From: Acidobacteriaceae bacterium
GTDB lineage: Bacteria; Acidobacteriota; Terriglobia; Bryobacterales; Bryobacteraceae
Assembly: GCA_019233375.1 (NCBI GenBank)
Contig: JAFAMM010000038.1
Coordinates: forward strand, 1 to 41,118
Length of the DNA: 41,118 nucleotides
Reading direction: 5' to 3'
Part shown: positions 8,050 to 17,400 of the stretch, one piece after another
Layout: each line of letters begins with the position of its first letter
Position numbering within the stretch: the stretch's first letter is position 1
Translations under genes and position numbers: made by a program
The notes under the pieces: model-generated
What the model saw: the letters and a program-made list of their open reading frames with translations, nothing else
Database searches by the model: none
What the model was told of the DNA's origin: nothing

Positions 8050-8544
8050 TCACCAGGCGAAACCACCAGACGGGGGCGGCCAAGCGCCTGCGAGCTGACG
8101 AAGAAGAACGATCCGGCCCAAATGGTACGCATTGTGGGCTGCCAGGCTAAGCAGCTGGTCTTGAACGGTCATAAAGCGGATCGGTCGTCCCGGGCGGGAG
8201 GGACAGCGGATCACCGTTGAAAGCCGCGCATGATCTTCGGCGATCGAGGCGGCTTGCTCGGCACCGTCGAGAAAGCGGCGGCAAAGTTCCGCCCAGGACT
8301 CTCTGCTGCCTTGCGCCTCGTCGGGGAAAGCATCGGTCATCTTAGCCGGATAGGCCGTTTCGATTCCCGAGATCCAGTTGAGGGTTATTTCTTGCCAGTA
8401 GGCAAGGTGCCAGAGTTCCTGGTAGATGGTATGAGGAACGCCGTCAATCACGCGCCTAGCCAAGTCTTCGGGTAGGGCCTCCAGGATGTTCGCAGGGGTA
8501 GCGTGCGCGCTTTCTGCAATGAGAGCCTGGGCTAATTCGGTCAT
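8050..8544 (-). CDS. DinB/DfsB-family four-helix protein
   Basis: The 164-aa protein has the all-helical layout of the DinB_2/YfiT-like superfamily. Candidate metal-binding histidines occur in HTIYQELWHLAYWQ (about residues 38-51) and in the C-terminal AAHNAYHLGRIVLLRQL. Members are metal-dependent hydrolases or thiol transferases acting on bacillithiol/mycothiol-type thiols; the substrate here is unknown. It is divergent from the small membrane protein starting at 8573, with 28 bases between the two start codons, so they share a compact promoter region. The secreted protein at 7158-7943 lies about 100 bases downstream on the same strand. Confidence 0.8.
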   Translation of the reverse strand: MTELAQALIAESAHATPANILEALPEDLARRVIDGVPHTIYQELWHLAYWQEITLNWISGIETAYPAKMTDAFPDEAQGSRESWAELCRRFLDGAEQAASIAEDHARLSTVIRCPSRPGRPIRFMTVQDQLLSLAAHNAYHLGRIVLLRQLAGAWPPPSGGFAW

Positions 8545-8572
8545 TTATGATTGCCTGTGGGAGAGTCTATCA

Positions 8573-8968
8573 ATGAAGCCGGCCGAGGCCGCGCGTGCAG
8601 GTCCTTCCCTGAATCGGAATACGCGTCCCCTATCAGTGACGGTACTCGCATGCCTGTACGTCGTCATCGGAGTGGTCGGTTTTGCTTACCATTTACCCGA
8701 ACTCCTGTCGGCAAACGCGTTCCGCTTTGACGCCCTCTCTGTGGAACTGACCGAGTTGTTCGCTGTGTTATCTGGGCTCTTCTTGCTCCGAGGCCATAAC
8801 TGGGCGCGTTGGGCCGCGCTCGCTTGGATGGCATTTCACGTCATCCTCAGTGCGGGTTCCATCCGTCAATTCTTCATGCACGCTTTCTTTTGTATCGTGA
8901 TTGGCTGGATCCTGTTCCGCCCCGACGCGGCGCGGTATTTTCGTCCTGCTCGAATCGAACGCACATAA
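8573..8968 (+). CDS. Small integral membrane protein, unknown function
   Basis: The 131-aa product starts MKPAEAARAG and has about four hydrophobic segments: LSVTVLACLYVVIGVVGFAY, LTELFAVLSGLFLL, WARWAALAWMAFHVILSAG and FMHAFFCIVIGWILF, ending in a basic tail. ATG at 8573 has a strong GGGAGAG site eight bases upstream and is chosen over an in-frame start at 8486 that would overlap the DinB gene on the opposite strand. No enzyme motif is recognised. It is transcribed divergently from DinB and is followed by a 63-base gap before the convergent FAD oxidase gene. Confidence 0.65.
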   Translation: MKPAEAARAGPSLNRNTRPLSVTVLACLYVVIGVVGFAYHLPELLSANAFRFDALSVELTELFAVLSGLFLLRGHNWARWAALAWMAFHVILSAGSIRQFFMHAFFCIVIGWILFRPDAARYFRPARIERT

Positions 8969-9031
8969 GCGCCTTCGTTCCGGCAATGCGCGGATCCGGC
9001 AAGACGATCAAAGCTCATTGGAGCTGGCCAC

Positions 9032-10429
9032 TTAGCTGGAGGCAACGTATGACGGTGCCGGGCGGATGTTTTGGTTCACGCTGAAGAAGTTCTCCGGATC
9101 GTATTTCGTTTTGATCGTTTCAAGGCGAGCGTAGTTGCCTCGATATGTGGCGCGAATGCGCTCTTCTCCTTCTTCCATCATGAAATTCAAATAAGCGCCG
9201 CCGGCGCCGAAGGGATGCAGAGCATCGTAATAATCTCTTGCCCAAGCAATGATCTTCTGGCAGTTTGCCGGGTCGGGATCTACTCCGACAATCACTTCGC
9301 TCCACACCGCGTCCCTGTGGCTGTAAGCGGTTTCGGATTGGCCGACGCGACTTGCCCTGCCGTTTACCGGATACAGGTGCATGGTCGATTGCCAGGTGGG
9401 CAGAGCGGAGCCGTGTTCGAGGTGCTTTTCGATGGCGGCGTCGCTCAGTTCCTTGAAGAAATCAGCCTTCCAATACCATTGGAGGCCCGGAGGGTAGATC
9501 GGATCGAACATGCCTTGCAACATCGGAAATGGCATCGGCGCTAAGAACTCAAACGCCGGTGGGCGATAGCTGCGGAGCGGCCCCAGGATCGTGTTGACCT
9601 GGTCCATGGAACCCTGATAGCACCACACGATGCCGCACATGTTGCGGAGGTGCAGTTCCGGCGGGAACGGCGGCCCGGGAGGAACGCCCAGCATGGCAAA
9701 GAAGCCGCTCATTTCTTCCGGAGCCTGCGTGATGAACTCGCGGTACCACTTCATAATGTCCGCCGCATGCTCCAGGTTCCAGAGCATAGGGCCTGCGCAA
9801 ACGGTGTGAACGGGATGTGCCTCAAACACGAAAGAGGTCACGACGCCGAAATTTCCTCCGCCGCCGCGCACAGCCCAGAACAGGTCGGCATTTTCGTCCG
9901 GGCTCGCCACAACAAAGCTGCCGTCTGCCAGAACTAGGTCCACAGACAAAAGATTGTCAATTGTCAGACCGTACTTCCTCGTCAGATGCCCCAATCCACC
10001 ACCGAGTGTAAGCCCAGCTACGCCCGTGCTCGAGATGACGCCCGACGGGACTGCCAAGCCGAACGCGTGCGTTGCATGATCCACGTCGCCCCACTTCGCA
10101 CCTCCACCCACAAGAACAGTGCGGCTTACCGGATCCACCCGAACGTAGTTCATGGGCGAAAGGTCGGCCACTATACCGTCGTCGCAAATGCTGAGGCCGC
10201 CCGCATTGTGGCCGCCTCCGCGAATAGAGAGTTTCAACCCGCTGCTTCTTGCCATTCGCACCGCCGCTATCACGTCCGCGACATCGGTGCACTTCACGAT
10301 CAGCCTCGGTTTGCGATCGATCATTCCGTTGTAGACTTTTCTCGCCTGTTCGTACATTTCATCAGCAGGCTGAATGATTTCCCCTCGAAATTGCGGTCGA
10401 AACTCCAAAATGGATTGTTCCAGCGACAT
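9032..10429 (-). CDS. FAD-binding oxidoreductase, berberine bridge enzyme (BBE) type
   Basis: The 465-aa protein has a PCMH-type FAD domain. LSIRGGGHNAGG holds the histidine (H74) that carries 8-alpha-linked FAD in this family. GVAGLTLGGGLGHLTRKYGL (137-155) and AVRGGGGNFGVVTSF complete the FAD site. The BBE C-terminal segment YDPENFFSVNQNIRP is present. The cysteine that gives a second covalent FAD bond in BBE and GOOX enzymes appears absent (SGVISSTGVAG), so a mono-covalent flavin is expected. The substrate may be a sugar, alcohol or aromatic; it cannot be read from sequence. No signal peptide is seen. An AAGGAG ribosome-binding site sits 7 bases before the ATG. It lies 87 bases downstream of the large BTAD regulator on the same strand. 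Confidence 0.88.
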   Translation of the reverse strand: MSLEQSILEFRPQFRGEIIQPADEMYEQARKVYNGMIDRKPRLIVKCTDVADVIAAVRMARSSGLKLSIRGGGHNAGGLSICDDGIVADLSPMNYVRVDPVSRTVLVGGGAKWGDVDHATHAFGLAVPSGVISSTGVAGLTLGGGLGHLTRKYGLTIDNLLSVDLVLADGSFVVASPDENADLFWAVRGGGGNFGVVTSFVFEAHPVHTVCAGPMLWNLEHAADIMKWYREFITQAPEEMSGFFAMLGVPPGPPFPPELHLRNMCGIVWCYQGSMDQVNTILGPLRSYRPPAFEFLAPMPFPMLQGMFDPIYPPGLQWYWKADFFKELSDAAIEKHLEHGSALPTWQSTMHLYPVNGRASRVGQSETAYSHRDAVWSEVIVGVDPDPANCQKIIAWARDYYDALHPFGAGGAYLNFMMEEGEERIRATYRGNYARLETIKTKYDPENFFSVNQNIRPAPSYVASS

Positions 10430-10516
10430 GGCATTCTCCTTACAATCTGGGTGATTTCACAACTTGCCGCGGTGTTCCTACCGCAGTCATACATACACTT
10501 TGCGCGCCGCCGCGTT

Positions 10517-13500
10517 CTAAGAGCGTTCTGCGGAGATGCCCGCGGCCGTTCCGTCAAGGAGAAGCGAGATTTTTCTCTGCAGGGCGCGCGAACCGGACTG
10601 ACAGGCTGCGTCCAACCCTTTCTGGAAGCTGGTGCGGGCATGATCCAGTCTGCCTTCAACGGCCAGCAATTCACCTTGCGTGCGATAGAGTTCCGGCAAC
10701 GCCCAGGTTTCTCCGTTCTTGGCGGCGATTGCGAAAGCTGTGGAAAGGTTAGCCATCGCCTCGCGAATATGGCCGGCGCGGCCGAGTGTCTCTGAAAGCA
10801 ATTTCAAATAGAACGGGAGGCGAAGCTGCGCTCCAAGGTGTCCCATTTGCTCCAGCGCATTACGGATGTCTTTAAGACCGGCCGGCACGTCGCCTTGTGC
10901 CGCCTTCGCCCAGCCCAACAGAACACCACCCATCGCAAGATAGTATGCGAAGCCATAGCCGTTGCATATCTCCACCGCATCAAGCGCATGCTGAAACGCG
11001 GCGCGGCTATTCTCACGGAACACATCGAGCATGGCGGCATAGTTGAGCGCGATGGCTTCCCCGAACGGATGGCGAATCCGTTTTGCAACCGCGATCGCCT
11101 GCTCTGCCTCGGCAACCGATTGTTCGCCGTCTCCACAGTGCCAAGTGAGATGCGCCAGGTAAGCCCGGCAAGAGACCTCCATATCTGGTCCGGCGAAGAG
11201 CTCTAAAACCGAATCGCTCGAGCCATCCCGCATACGGAACGCCTCATTCATGTGGCGTAAGGAGGATTCGAGCGCACCAAGATGAAAGAGCGTGCTTCCC
11301 AGGAAGAAATTTCCAGCCAGCATGCGCAGTGGAGTCGGCTCCTGCTCCGCCCGCTTTAGAAACTCCAGGCTGAGCTGTTTCGCAAGTTTCAGATCGCCGC
11401 GCACGATGCGGAACAGCCATGCACCTCCGAGGCTTACGAAGATGTTGCTATCGAAGCGCCTCGAAAGTTCCAGAGCCCGCTCGTACGTCGAGCCCACGTC
11501 CGGCGCCGAGTACCCTTCTGTGGTCACGAGCACCGAGCCAAGCATGAGGAGTAAACTCAGCTCACGCTCGAGGGTCGAGGTGGATTCGGGTAGGTTGCTG
11601 TGTATTGCAAGAGCATGCCTGAGCAGGCCGGCCGCTTCCGAATCCGCATATCGCTGTCGAGCGTGAGCGGCCGCGCGCTGAAACCATGCGATCGCCTCGT
11701 CCGCCATCCCGGCTTCTTCGAAGTGCGACGCAATCTGTCCGTTCCAGTTCTCGATGTCGTCGTTGTGCACTTCCGTCAACGCCCGCGCCACTCGCCGGTG
11801 CAAGTAACGCCGGCGCACCGGGCTCAATTCGGAGTAAGCTGCTTCGCGCAGCAAATCGTGAGTGAAATCGTACTCTGAAGCCCCGCAAGTGTCGACGATA
11901 CGCCGCCTCCAGAGTTCATCAAGCGCATCAATAACGCTGCCTTCGTCCCAATCGAGAGCCTTCTCAATCAATTGGACGGAAAATGGCCTTGCTACAACGC
12001 TTGCGAGCGTGGCCAACTCATACGCGGCGGCGCTAAGGAGCGCTAAACGGCGTGCAATGACGGCCTGCACTCGCGGGCTTTGCAGCCCGGCGCGCACGCT
12101 CTCGATCACAAACAGCGGATTTCCACGTGTAGCTCGGAAGATCTCCGTAACCTTGGCGCTTTCGAGCTGTTTCGCCGATTCGCGGGCTGCAAGTTCGGCG
12201 GTTTCCTCCGCATTGAACCGCTCAAGAGGAATCTCAAAGACAATGTCCGACTGCCGCACCGCGGCAACAAACCGTGTGAACGGATGCTCGCGCTCTGTCT
12301 CCTCAAGCCGCAATGTGCCGAGCAGCAGCACGCCCGCGGCCTCAGGAGAGACCAATAGAGCCCTGAGCCATTCAAAAGTATCCGGATCGCACCACTGCAA
12401 GTCATCGACGTAAAGCAGGAGTGGTTTGGGGTTGCTTCCAATGGCAGCGTTCAAAGATTCGTACAAGCGGAGACGCCGGAAACTCTCGGGCAGTGGACTG
12501 ACACCTGCGACACTCAACCCCGGAACCTGTCCGGCGATCTCAGGGATCACTCGAGTTAGCTCGACCGCGTCGTGAGGTCGCAGCTTTTTCCAACCCGCTC
12601 GAATGGAATGGGAGCGCAGCAATTCTGCGACGGGCGAATACGAAGTCTGACCCTGTCCGGCATAGCACCGGCTTCGTGCAACCGCATGCCCCTGCCGCGT
12701 GCACCAGTGATACAGCTCATCTGCAAGCCTGGTCTTGCCAATGCCCGGCTCGCCCGAGATCAACGCAACGCGCGGACCAGCCTCGACCGCTGTTTGCCAC
12801 GCGAGCGTCAAACGATGCCATTCATTCGCCCGCCCAACCATTGCGCGCCGATTCTCCGCTTTCGAGAAGAGCGCTGTTGGAACTGGCGCGGATCTCAGTT
12901 CCTGTGAGGCACTGCCGGGCTCCTTGAGGATCTGCTCAAATAATTGGCGGGTGGCCGGCCCCGGTTCCACACCGAGCTCGCGCCGCAGGAGCAGCATGCA
13001 CTTGTGATAAATGCGGAGCGCACTGGCGCGATCGTGGTTTGCTGCATGCAAGCGGATTAATAGCTGATGATGCGTCTCGCGGAGCGGGTCCAAGACCAGA
13101 AGCCGGTCAGCATAGGGGATTGCCGCCGCATACTCCTTTGAGCCTTCCAAGTTGGTGGCAATGCGCTCCAGGGCATCGCAAACGTTTCTCCGGCATCCTT
13201 CGCGGAAGGGAAGCAGCCAATCGTCGTACAGTGCGGGAAGCAAATCATCGGTATAGAGTTCCGCAGCCCTGGTCAGGCATGCCATTTCACGCGTGCGGTC
13301 ATTGTCTTTTCTCGCACTCGCGGCCTCGGCAATGGCCGACTGGAAGTCCCAAACATCGACTTCACAGGAAGGGTCGCGGCGCCATTGCACGGCGAAGTGA
13401 TCAGCTATAAGTGCGCCACATTCGGGCGGAAGAGCACGCCTGAGATTGTGCATAAGCTGGCGCAAATTCGTTCGCGCTTGCGATTCGCGAGATCCGGGCC

Positions 13501-13747
13501 ACAACGTAAATGCCAATCCATCACGGGGCTGCGGCGCTTCAGCATGCAGGATCAAGTATGCGAGAAGTGATTGCAGACGGTTTGTATTAACCGTAGTAAG
13601 CGGCTCACCCCCGACAGTTATACGCAAGCTGCCAAAAAGATTCACTTGCACGCTTGTTGTTCCGCTGCTTAGGTAGTGTACGCTGTCTGCGTGTGCAGCG
13701 GGAGAAACGATCTGTCGACCGGCAATCGACAAACTTCGGTTCGCCAT
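10517..13747 (-). CDS. BTAD/AAA/TPR transcriptional regulator (SARP-STAND type)
   Basis: The 1076-aa protein has an N-terminal OmpR/SARP-like winged helix (about 33-107, VQVNLFGSLRITVGG to LMHNLRRALP). A bacterial transcriptional activator domain follows (about 125-272, including YTDDLLPALYDDWLLPFREGC and LRRELGVEPGPATRQLFEQIL). Next comes an AAA_16/STAND ATPase with Walker A GEPGIGKT (332-339) and Walker B LLLYVDDLQWCD (443-454). The C-terminal ~450 residues are TPR-like helices. Such proteins bind DNA and activate target promoters under control of the ATPase/TPR sensor. Start ATG 13747 lies 28 bases after the glycosidase stop; an in-frame start at 13891 would overlap that gene and encodes non-domain sequence. 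Flanking genes (glycosidase upstream, FAD oxidase downstream) are candidate targets. Confidence 0.88.
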   Translation of the reverse strand: MANRSLSIAGRQIVSPAAHADSVHYLSSGTTSVQVNLFGSLRITVGGEPLTTVNTNRLQSLLAYLILHAEAPQPRDGLAFTLWPGSRESQARTNLRQLMHNLRRALPPECGALIADHFAVQWRRDPSCEVDVWDFQSAIAEAASARKDNDRTREMACLTRAAELYTDDLLPALYDDWLLPFREGCRRNVCDALERIATNLEGSKEYAAAIPYADRLLVLDPLRETHHQLLIRLHAANHDRASALRIYHKCMLLLRRELGVEPGPATRQLFEQILKEPGSASQELRSAPVPTALFSKAENRRAMVGRANEWHRLTLAWQTAVEAGPRVALISGEPGIGKTRLADELYHWCTRQGHAVARSRCYAGQGQTSYSPVAELLRSHSIRAGWKKLRPHDAVELTRVIPEIAGQVPGLSVAGVSPLPESFRRLRLYESLNAAIGSNPKPLLLYVDDLQWCDPDTFEWLRALLVSPEAAGVLLLGTLRLEETEREHPFTRFVAAVRQSDIVFEIPLERFNAEETAELAARESAKQLESAKVTEIFRATRGNPLFVIESVRAGLQSPRVQAVIARRLALLSAAAYELATLASVVARPFSVQLIEKALDWDEGSVIDALDELWRRRIVDTCGASEYDFTHDLLREAAYSELSPVRRRYLHRRVARALTEVHNDDIENWNGQIASHFEEAGMADEAIAWFQRAAAHARQRYADSEAAGLLRHALAIHSNLPESTSTLERELSLLLMLGSVLVTTEGYSAPDVGSTYERALELSRRFDSNIFVSLGGAWLFRIVRGDLKLAKQLSLEFLKRAEQEPTPLRMLAGNFFLGSTLFHLGALESSLRHMNEAFRMRDGSSDSVLELFAGPDMEVSCRAYLAHLTWHCGDGEQSVAEAEQAIAVAKRIRHPFGEAIALNYAAMLDVFRENSRAAFQHALDAVEICNGYGFAYYLAMGGVLLGWAKAAQGDVPAGLKDIRNALEQMGHLGAQLRLPFYLKLLSETLGRAGHIREAMANLSTAFAIAAKNGETWALPELYRTQGELLAVEGRLDHARTSFQKGLDAACQSGSRALQRKISLLLDGTAAGISAERS

Positions 13748-13775
13748 CGATGAGTAAGCGATGAGTAAGAGGCGT

Positions 13776-15254
13776 TTAGATTCGGCAACACTGGAACAGG
13801 TGGTAGCACCAGGGCCCGAGGTCAATGTACAGGCCCGCCGAGAACAGCTCATCGCCATTCCGGTCGTACACCGCCGGGGATAGCACGTCACTCAAGCGCC
13901 ACCATGCCCCTTGCATTCCGCCCCACGTCAGTGGAATTCTGCCCTGGGCGGCCCCTTCACTCAGATTCACGATCACGAGATAACGTTCACTACCCTTGAG
14001 CCAGGTCCACGCAAGAAGATTTTGATAAGTACGATTATCGGGCCATCCGAAGCGCTCGCAGAGCGTCCATTCCCCTTCATGAAATGCTGGCTTGGCAGTT
14101 GTCTTGAGAAGCCTTTGGTAGAAATTGACCAACACCTCATCGGCGTGTTCATGCGGGCGCCTGTCCAGAAAAACCGGGACTTTCATTTTACGGCCTTCAA
14201 TCTGCCCTTCGTGGAACAATCGTGCTCCCGGCAGGGTGGCAATGGTCACCGCCGCCGCCCGGTGTTTTTCGTGTGAAAACACCGCCGCAGCTGGCTGTTC
14301 GTCGTGGTTCTCGATGAAACGCAGGAGCTTGTCCTGGTACTTCGTGTCTGCGGAGAAATGAAGCCGCACGCTTTCAGCGTTCTCATGTTCTAACCGGTCA
14401 TATAATCGCTTGTCGTAACAAAGGTCGAAACCCTGCTGCTGAAGCTCCCATTCGAGATCCCAGTAAGCCTCGGCGATAAACAGGAAATCCGTATGTAGCT
14501 CCTTAACTGCGGGAATGATCGCTCTCCAGTAGTCCTCCGGTGGCGGTTGCCCGGCCCGACTACCCCAGGTGCGTTCGAAGATCGGGTTCAACATGAGCAT
14601 CGCCATGTCGCACCGGACGGCATCACACTGGCTTGCGATACTCGAAAGCGTCTGTATCATCGCCTGCCGCAGACCAGGGTGGAAGGCGTTCAACTGCAAC
14701 ACATCGGGCCATGGGGGGAAGTAGGGATCCCGCCCGCGTGCGAAGACGTGGCCGCCGGATTCGATGAATGCTGCCGGCGCGTTTCGCGCCTCCTCGATGC
14801 TCCCGTGAATGAAATACTCAGGGTGCCGGTTCACCCAGGGGTGATCAGGAGCGACGTGATTCGGGACAAAGTCGAGAATCAGGCGAATGCCCCTTTTCGC
14901 CAGTTCCTGGCGCGCCGTCGCAAGCCCGTCGCAGCCTCCCAGATGTGGATCGGCACAATACCGCCGCACGCAGTAGGGAGACCCGACGTTGTCGTCGGGT
15001 CTGAAATCCGGGAGAGCTCGTCGAAAGTCCTCCAAAAGCGAGCCGTTTTGGTTCGCGATCGCCGTTCCTGCGGGGCTACGCTCCCAGACTCCCATGAGCC
15101 AGACAGCGTCGAACCCGAGGGTGGCAATGCCGTCCCATACGAACGCGTTCACACAGCTCAGATCAACAGAAGTGTTTGATTGTTTCGACTGCTCTGAGAG
15201 CCATGCCCACGTGTTAATTTCGTAAATCGTCGGGTATTTGGGCCAGACAGACAT
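13776..15254 (-). CDS. Alpha-amylase-like glycosidase (GH13 clan)
   Basis: The 492-aa protein carries the GH13 barrel signatures: region I DFVPNH (128-133), the strand with the nucleophile VRCDMAM (D216), the acid/base glutamate FIAEAYW (E262), and the third catalytic Asp in ENHDE (D318). A C-terminal beta domain ends the protein (GMQGAWWRLSDVL...LYIDLGPWCYHLF). The start MSVWPKYPTIYEINTW at 15254 begins the barrel directly; the longer frame to 15542 adds Cys/Arg-rich non-domain sequence and overlaps the next gene. No signal peptide is seen, so cytoplasmic action on alpha-glucans or maltooligosaccharides is likely; exact specificity is unknown. Confidence 0.87.
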   Translation of the reverse strand: MSVWPKYPTIYEINTWAWLSEQSKQSNTSVDLSCVNAFVWDGIATLGFDAVWLMGVWERSPAGTAIANQNGSLLEDFRRALPDFRPDDNVGSPYCVRRYCADPHLGGCDGLATARQELAKRGIRLILDFVPNHVAPDHPWVNRHPEYFIHGSIEEARNAPAAFIESGGHVFARGRDPYFPPWPDVLQLNAFHPGLRQAMIQTLSSIASQCDAVRCDMAMLMLNPIFERTWGSRAGQPPPEDYWRAIIPAVKELHTDFLFIAEAYWDLEWELQQQGFDLCYDKRLYDRLEHENAESVRLHFSADTKYQDKLLRFIENHDEQPAAAVFSHEKHRAAAVTIATLPGARLFHEGQIEGRKMKVPVFLDRRPHEHADEVLVNFYQRLLKTTAKPAFHEGEWTLCERFGWPDNRTYQNLLAWTWLKGSERYLVIVNLSEGAAQGRIPLTWGGMQGAWWRLSDVLSPAVYDRNGDELFSAGLYIDLGPWCYHLFQCCRI

Positions 15255-15298
15255 GGTCGTTTTATGGAATGGATTCCGACAGGCGCAAGTGTGCCTCT

Positions 15299-15838
15299 TT
15301 ATTTCTCGTCTGCCTCGTGCCTCCGTTGCAGCGCAACGTATGTAACGGTATCCCAGGCATTGTGAATGCCGATATAGAGGAGCAGAAGAGTAATCGCAGC
15401 AATCATGAACTGCGCATCTATGGGATACCAGCGCAGCAATATAGCTGCGATTGCCAATACTAAGTACGCGACGAGCGGAAGTGCGGAATACCAGATCCAA
15501 TCCTCCAGATCTGGCCGGTAGGCAGCGTTCCGAGCGTGCCAAAGGACTCTCAGGCCATATGCAATCCCTAACACTCCGCAGACCCCGACAGAGATGTCAA
15601 GGCCGGAGAGCGTCGGCCACGGGGCGGTCATGACAGCCGAAATCAGGAGCGCCGCGCAGAAGTGGACCACAGTCGGTGTTCCGAAGGCGCGAACCTCCTG
15701 CATGCTTCCCGGCTTCTGCAGTTCGGAGATCAAGGTCATCACCACGAATTGCAATCCCGTCAGTGCTCCCGATGATGAGCCGATGATGACATAAAAATTG
15801 ACCCAACCGGCAAGTGGCGAAACCGGAGCTTCTTGCAT
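15299..15838 (-). CDS. Integral membrane protein, unknown function
   Basis: The 179-aa protein has about five hydrophobic segments: WVNFYVIIGSSSGALTGLQFVVMTL, VVHFCAALLISAVM, ISVGVCGVLGIAYGLRV, WYSALPLVAYLVLAIAAILL and FMIAAITLLLLYIGIHNAWDTV. It ends in a charged tail. I recognise no enzymatic motif; similar short membrane proteins are annotated as hypothetical. It precedes the GH13-like gene on the same strand with a 44-base gap and is divergent from uxuA with 42 bases between the two starts. Confidence 0.65.
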   Translation of the reverse strand: MQEAPVSPLAGWVNFYVIIGSSSGALTGLQFVVMTLISELQKPGSMQEVRAFGTPTVVHFCAALLISAVMTAPWPTLSGLDISVGVCGVLGIAYGLRVLWHARNAAYRPDLEDWIWYSALPLVAYLVLAIAAILLRWYPIDAQFMIAAITLLLLYIGIHNAWDTVTYVALQRRHEADEK

Positions 15839-15880
15839 GATCTGATGAAACGCAGCTAGGGTAATATAGCAAGCTGCCCC

Positions 15881-16957
15881 ATGAAACTAGGCTTTGGCCT
15901 TTATCGGCACATGCTGAGCGCGCCCTATTTCGCATTTGCGCGCCAGCTTGGGGCGACACACGTGGTCGTTCATCTGGTGGACTACTTCAACAAGGGTGGC
16001 GCGCACAATCCGCCGCGGGATCAGCCGGTTGGTGAACTCGGCGGCTGGGGCCACGCCGGGAATCCGGAACAGTTGTGGGCAGTCGAAGAACTTCGTGCTA
16101 TCAAGCAGCGCATCGAGGGCGCCGGTTTGATATGGGAGGCCATTGAAAACTTCGATCCTGCACACTGGCACGACGTGTTGCTTGACGGGCCGCGGAAGCG
16201 CCTGCAGTTGGATTGGCTCAAGCAGATCATCCGAAATGTGGGGATGGCCGGTATTCCGATCATCGGGTATAACTTCAGCATCGCGGGTGTCGCCGGGCGC
16301 GTTACCGGGCCATTCGCGCGGGGGGGCGCCATCAGCGTCGGCATGGACGCGCCTCTCGATGAGCCGATCCCCAATGGCATGGTCTGGAACATGGTCTACG
16401 ATGCGAATGCCCCTGCCGGATATCTGCCTGAAACAACGCCGCAGCAATTGTGGTCCCGTCTCGCCGCTTTCTTGAACGAGTGTCTGCCGGTCGCCGAACG
16501 GGCGGGTGTTCGCCTTGCGGCGCATCCGGATGATCCGCCGCTGCCTCGTCTGCGCGGTCAGCCTCGCCTGGTGTACAAACCAGAGCTATACCAGAAGCTG
16601 ATCGATATCAACCACAGTCCTTCAAATCAGCTTGAATGCTGCGTCGGCACGCTTGCGGAGATGCAGGACGGCGATGTCTACGAAGCCGTCGATCGCTATA
16701 GCGCGCAGCACAGAATCGCCTACATCCACCTGCGAAACGTGCGCGGTAAGGCGCCGCATTACAAAGAGACGCATATCGATGAAGGTGATATCGACATCCT
16801 ACGCGTTCTGCGCATTCTTAGAAAGAATGATTTCGATGGAATTATTATTCCCGATCACGCTCCGCAGCTGACCTGTGACGCTCCCTGGCACGCGGGAATG
16901 GCTTTTGCAACTGGCTATTTGAGCGCGTGTCTCAGCGCTGTGAAGGCCGAAGCATAA
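15881..16957 (+). CDS. uxuA: Mannonate dehydratase
   Basis: The 358-aa TIM-barrel protein matches UxuA, which dehydrates D-mannonate to 2-keto-3-deoxygluconate in hexuronate catabolism. Supporting stretches are LGFGLYRHML at the N-terminus, IWEAIENFDPAHWHDVLL, IPIIGYNFSIAGV, LAAHPDDPPLPRLRG, ECCVGTLAEM and YIHLRNVRG with ETHIDEGDID, which place the metal-binding Cys/His/Asp residues seen in the family. IIPDHAPQL closes the barrel. ATG overlaps nothing upstream. Its stop overlaps the ATG of the next frame (TAATG), so the genes are coupled. It heads a sugar-acid cluster with an SDR remnant, an SMP-30 protein and an RraA protein. Confidence 0.92.
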   Translation: MKLGFGLYRHMLSAPYFAFARQLGATHVVVHLVDYFNKGGAHNPPRDQPVGELGGWGHAGNPEQLWAVEELRAIKQRIEGAGLIWEAIENFDPAHWHDVLLDGPRKRLQLDWLKQIIRNVGMAGIPIIGYNFSIAGVAGRVTGPFARGGAISVGMDAPLDEPIPNGMVWNMVYDANAPAGYLPETTPQQLWSRLAAFLNECLPVAERAGVRLAAHPDDPPLPRLRGQPRLVYKPELYQKLIDINHSPSNQLECCVGTLAEMQDGDVYEAVDRYSAQHRIAYIHLRNVRGKAPHYKETHIDEGDIDILRVLRILRKNDFDGIIIPDHAPQLTCDAPWHAGMAFATGYLSACLSAVKAEA

Positions 16958-17397
16958 TGCGCGACCTCGAAAACAAGGTAGCGATTGTCACCGGCACAAC
17001 AGGTAGCGGCCGGGCGGTTTCTAAGCGGCTAGCCCGGGGCGGGGCGCAGGTGCTTGCCTGCGGGATCGACACCGCTGCAAATGCCGCGTTGCAGGATGAG
17101 TCCGTAGCTGAGGGCCTGGCAATCGAGGTCCGCCGTTGCGACGTCGCGGTCCCGGCTGAAATAGAATCCGCTTTCCAGGCCGCAACCGGTCTGTTTGCAG
17201 CCCGCACTTTTTCGCCGCAATTGCCCGTCGATCAGGTGTTCCAGCGCTTCGGTCAGGCGCATCCGCTCGGCCGGATTGGCACGCCCGAGGAGGTAGCGAA
17301 TCTCGCCGCCTTCCTTGCTTCGTCCAATGCCTCGTTCTGCACGGGCGCTGACTACCTCATCGACGAAGGTCTGCTCGCGGGTTTGGCGGTCCGCTGA
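16957..17397 (+). pseudogene. Short-chain dehydrogenase remnant with internal in-frame loss of the catalytic centre
   Basis: The 146-aa frame has both ends of a classical SDR of about 250 aa. The N-terminal part reads KVAIVTGTTGSGRAVSKRLARGG; its glycine motif is one residue short of TGxxxGxG. The C-terminal part reads PLGRIGTPEEVANLAAFLASSNASFCTGADYLIDEG. The middle ~100 residues, including the NNAG strand, the catalytic Ser and the YxxxK pair, are missing; the join lies near bases 17190-17210. The reading frame is kept, so an in-frame deletion is likely. The intact form would probably have been a hexuronate or sugar-acid oxidoreductase, fitting uxuA upstream. TAATG coupling to uxuA and 3 bases to the next gene suggest it still sits in a transcribed operon. 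An oxidoreductase function looks lost. Confidence 0.75.
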
Positions 17398-17400
17398 CTT

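Noticed and set aside
9986-10795. 269-aa plus-strand frame over the BBE oxidase/BTAD junction
   Set aside because: Overlaps two well-supported minus-strand genes; no domain signature.
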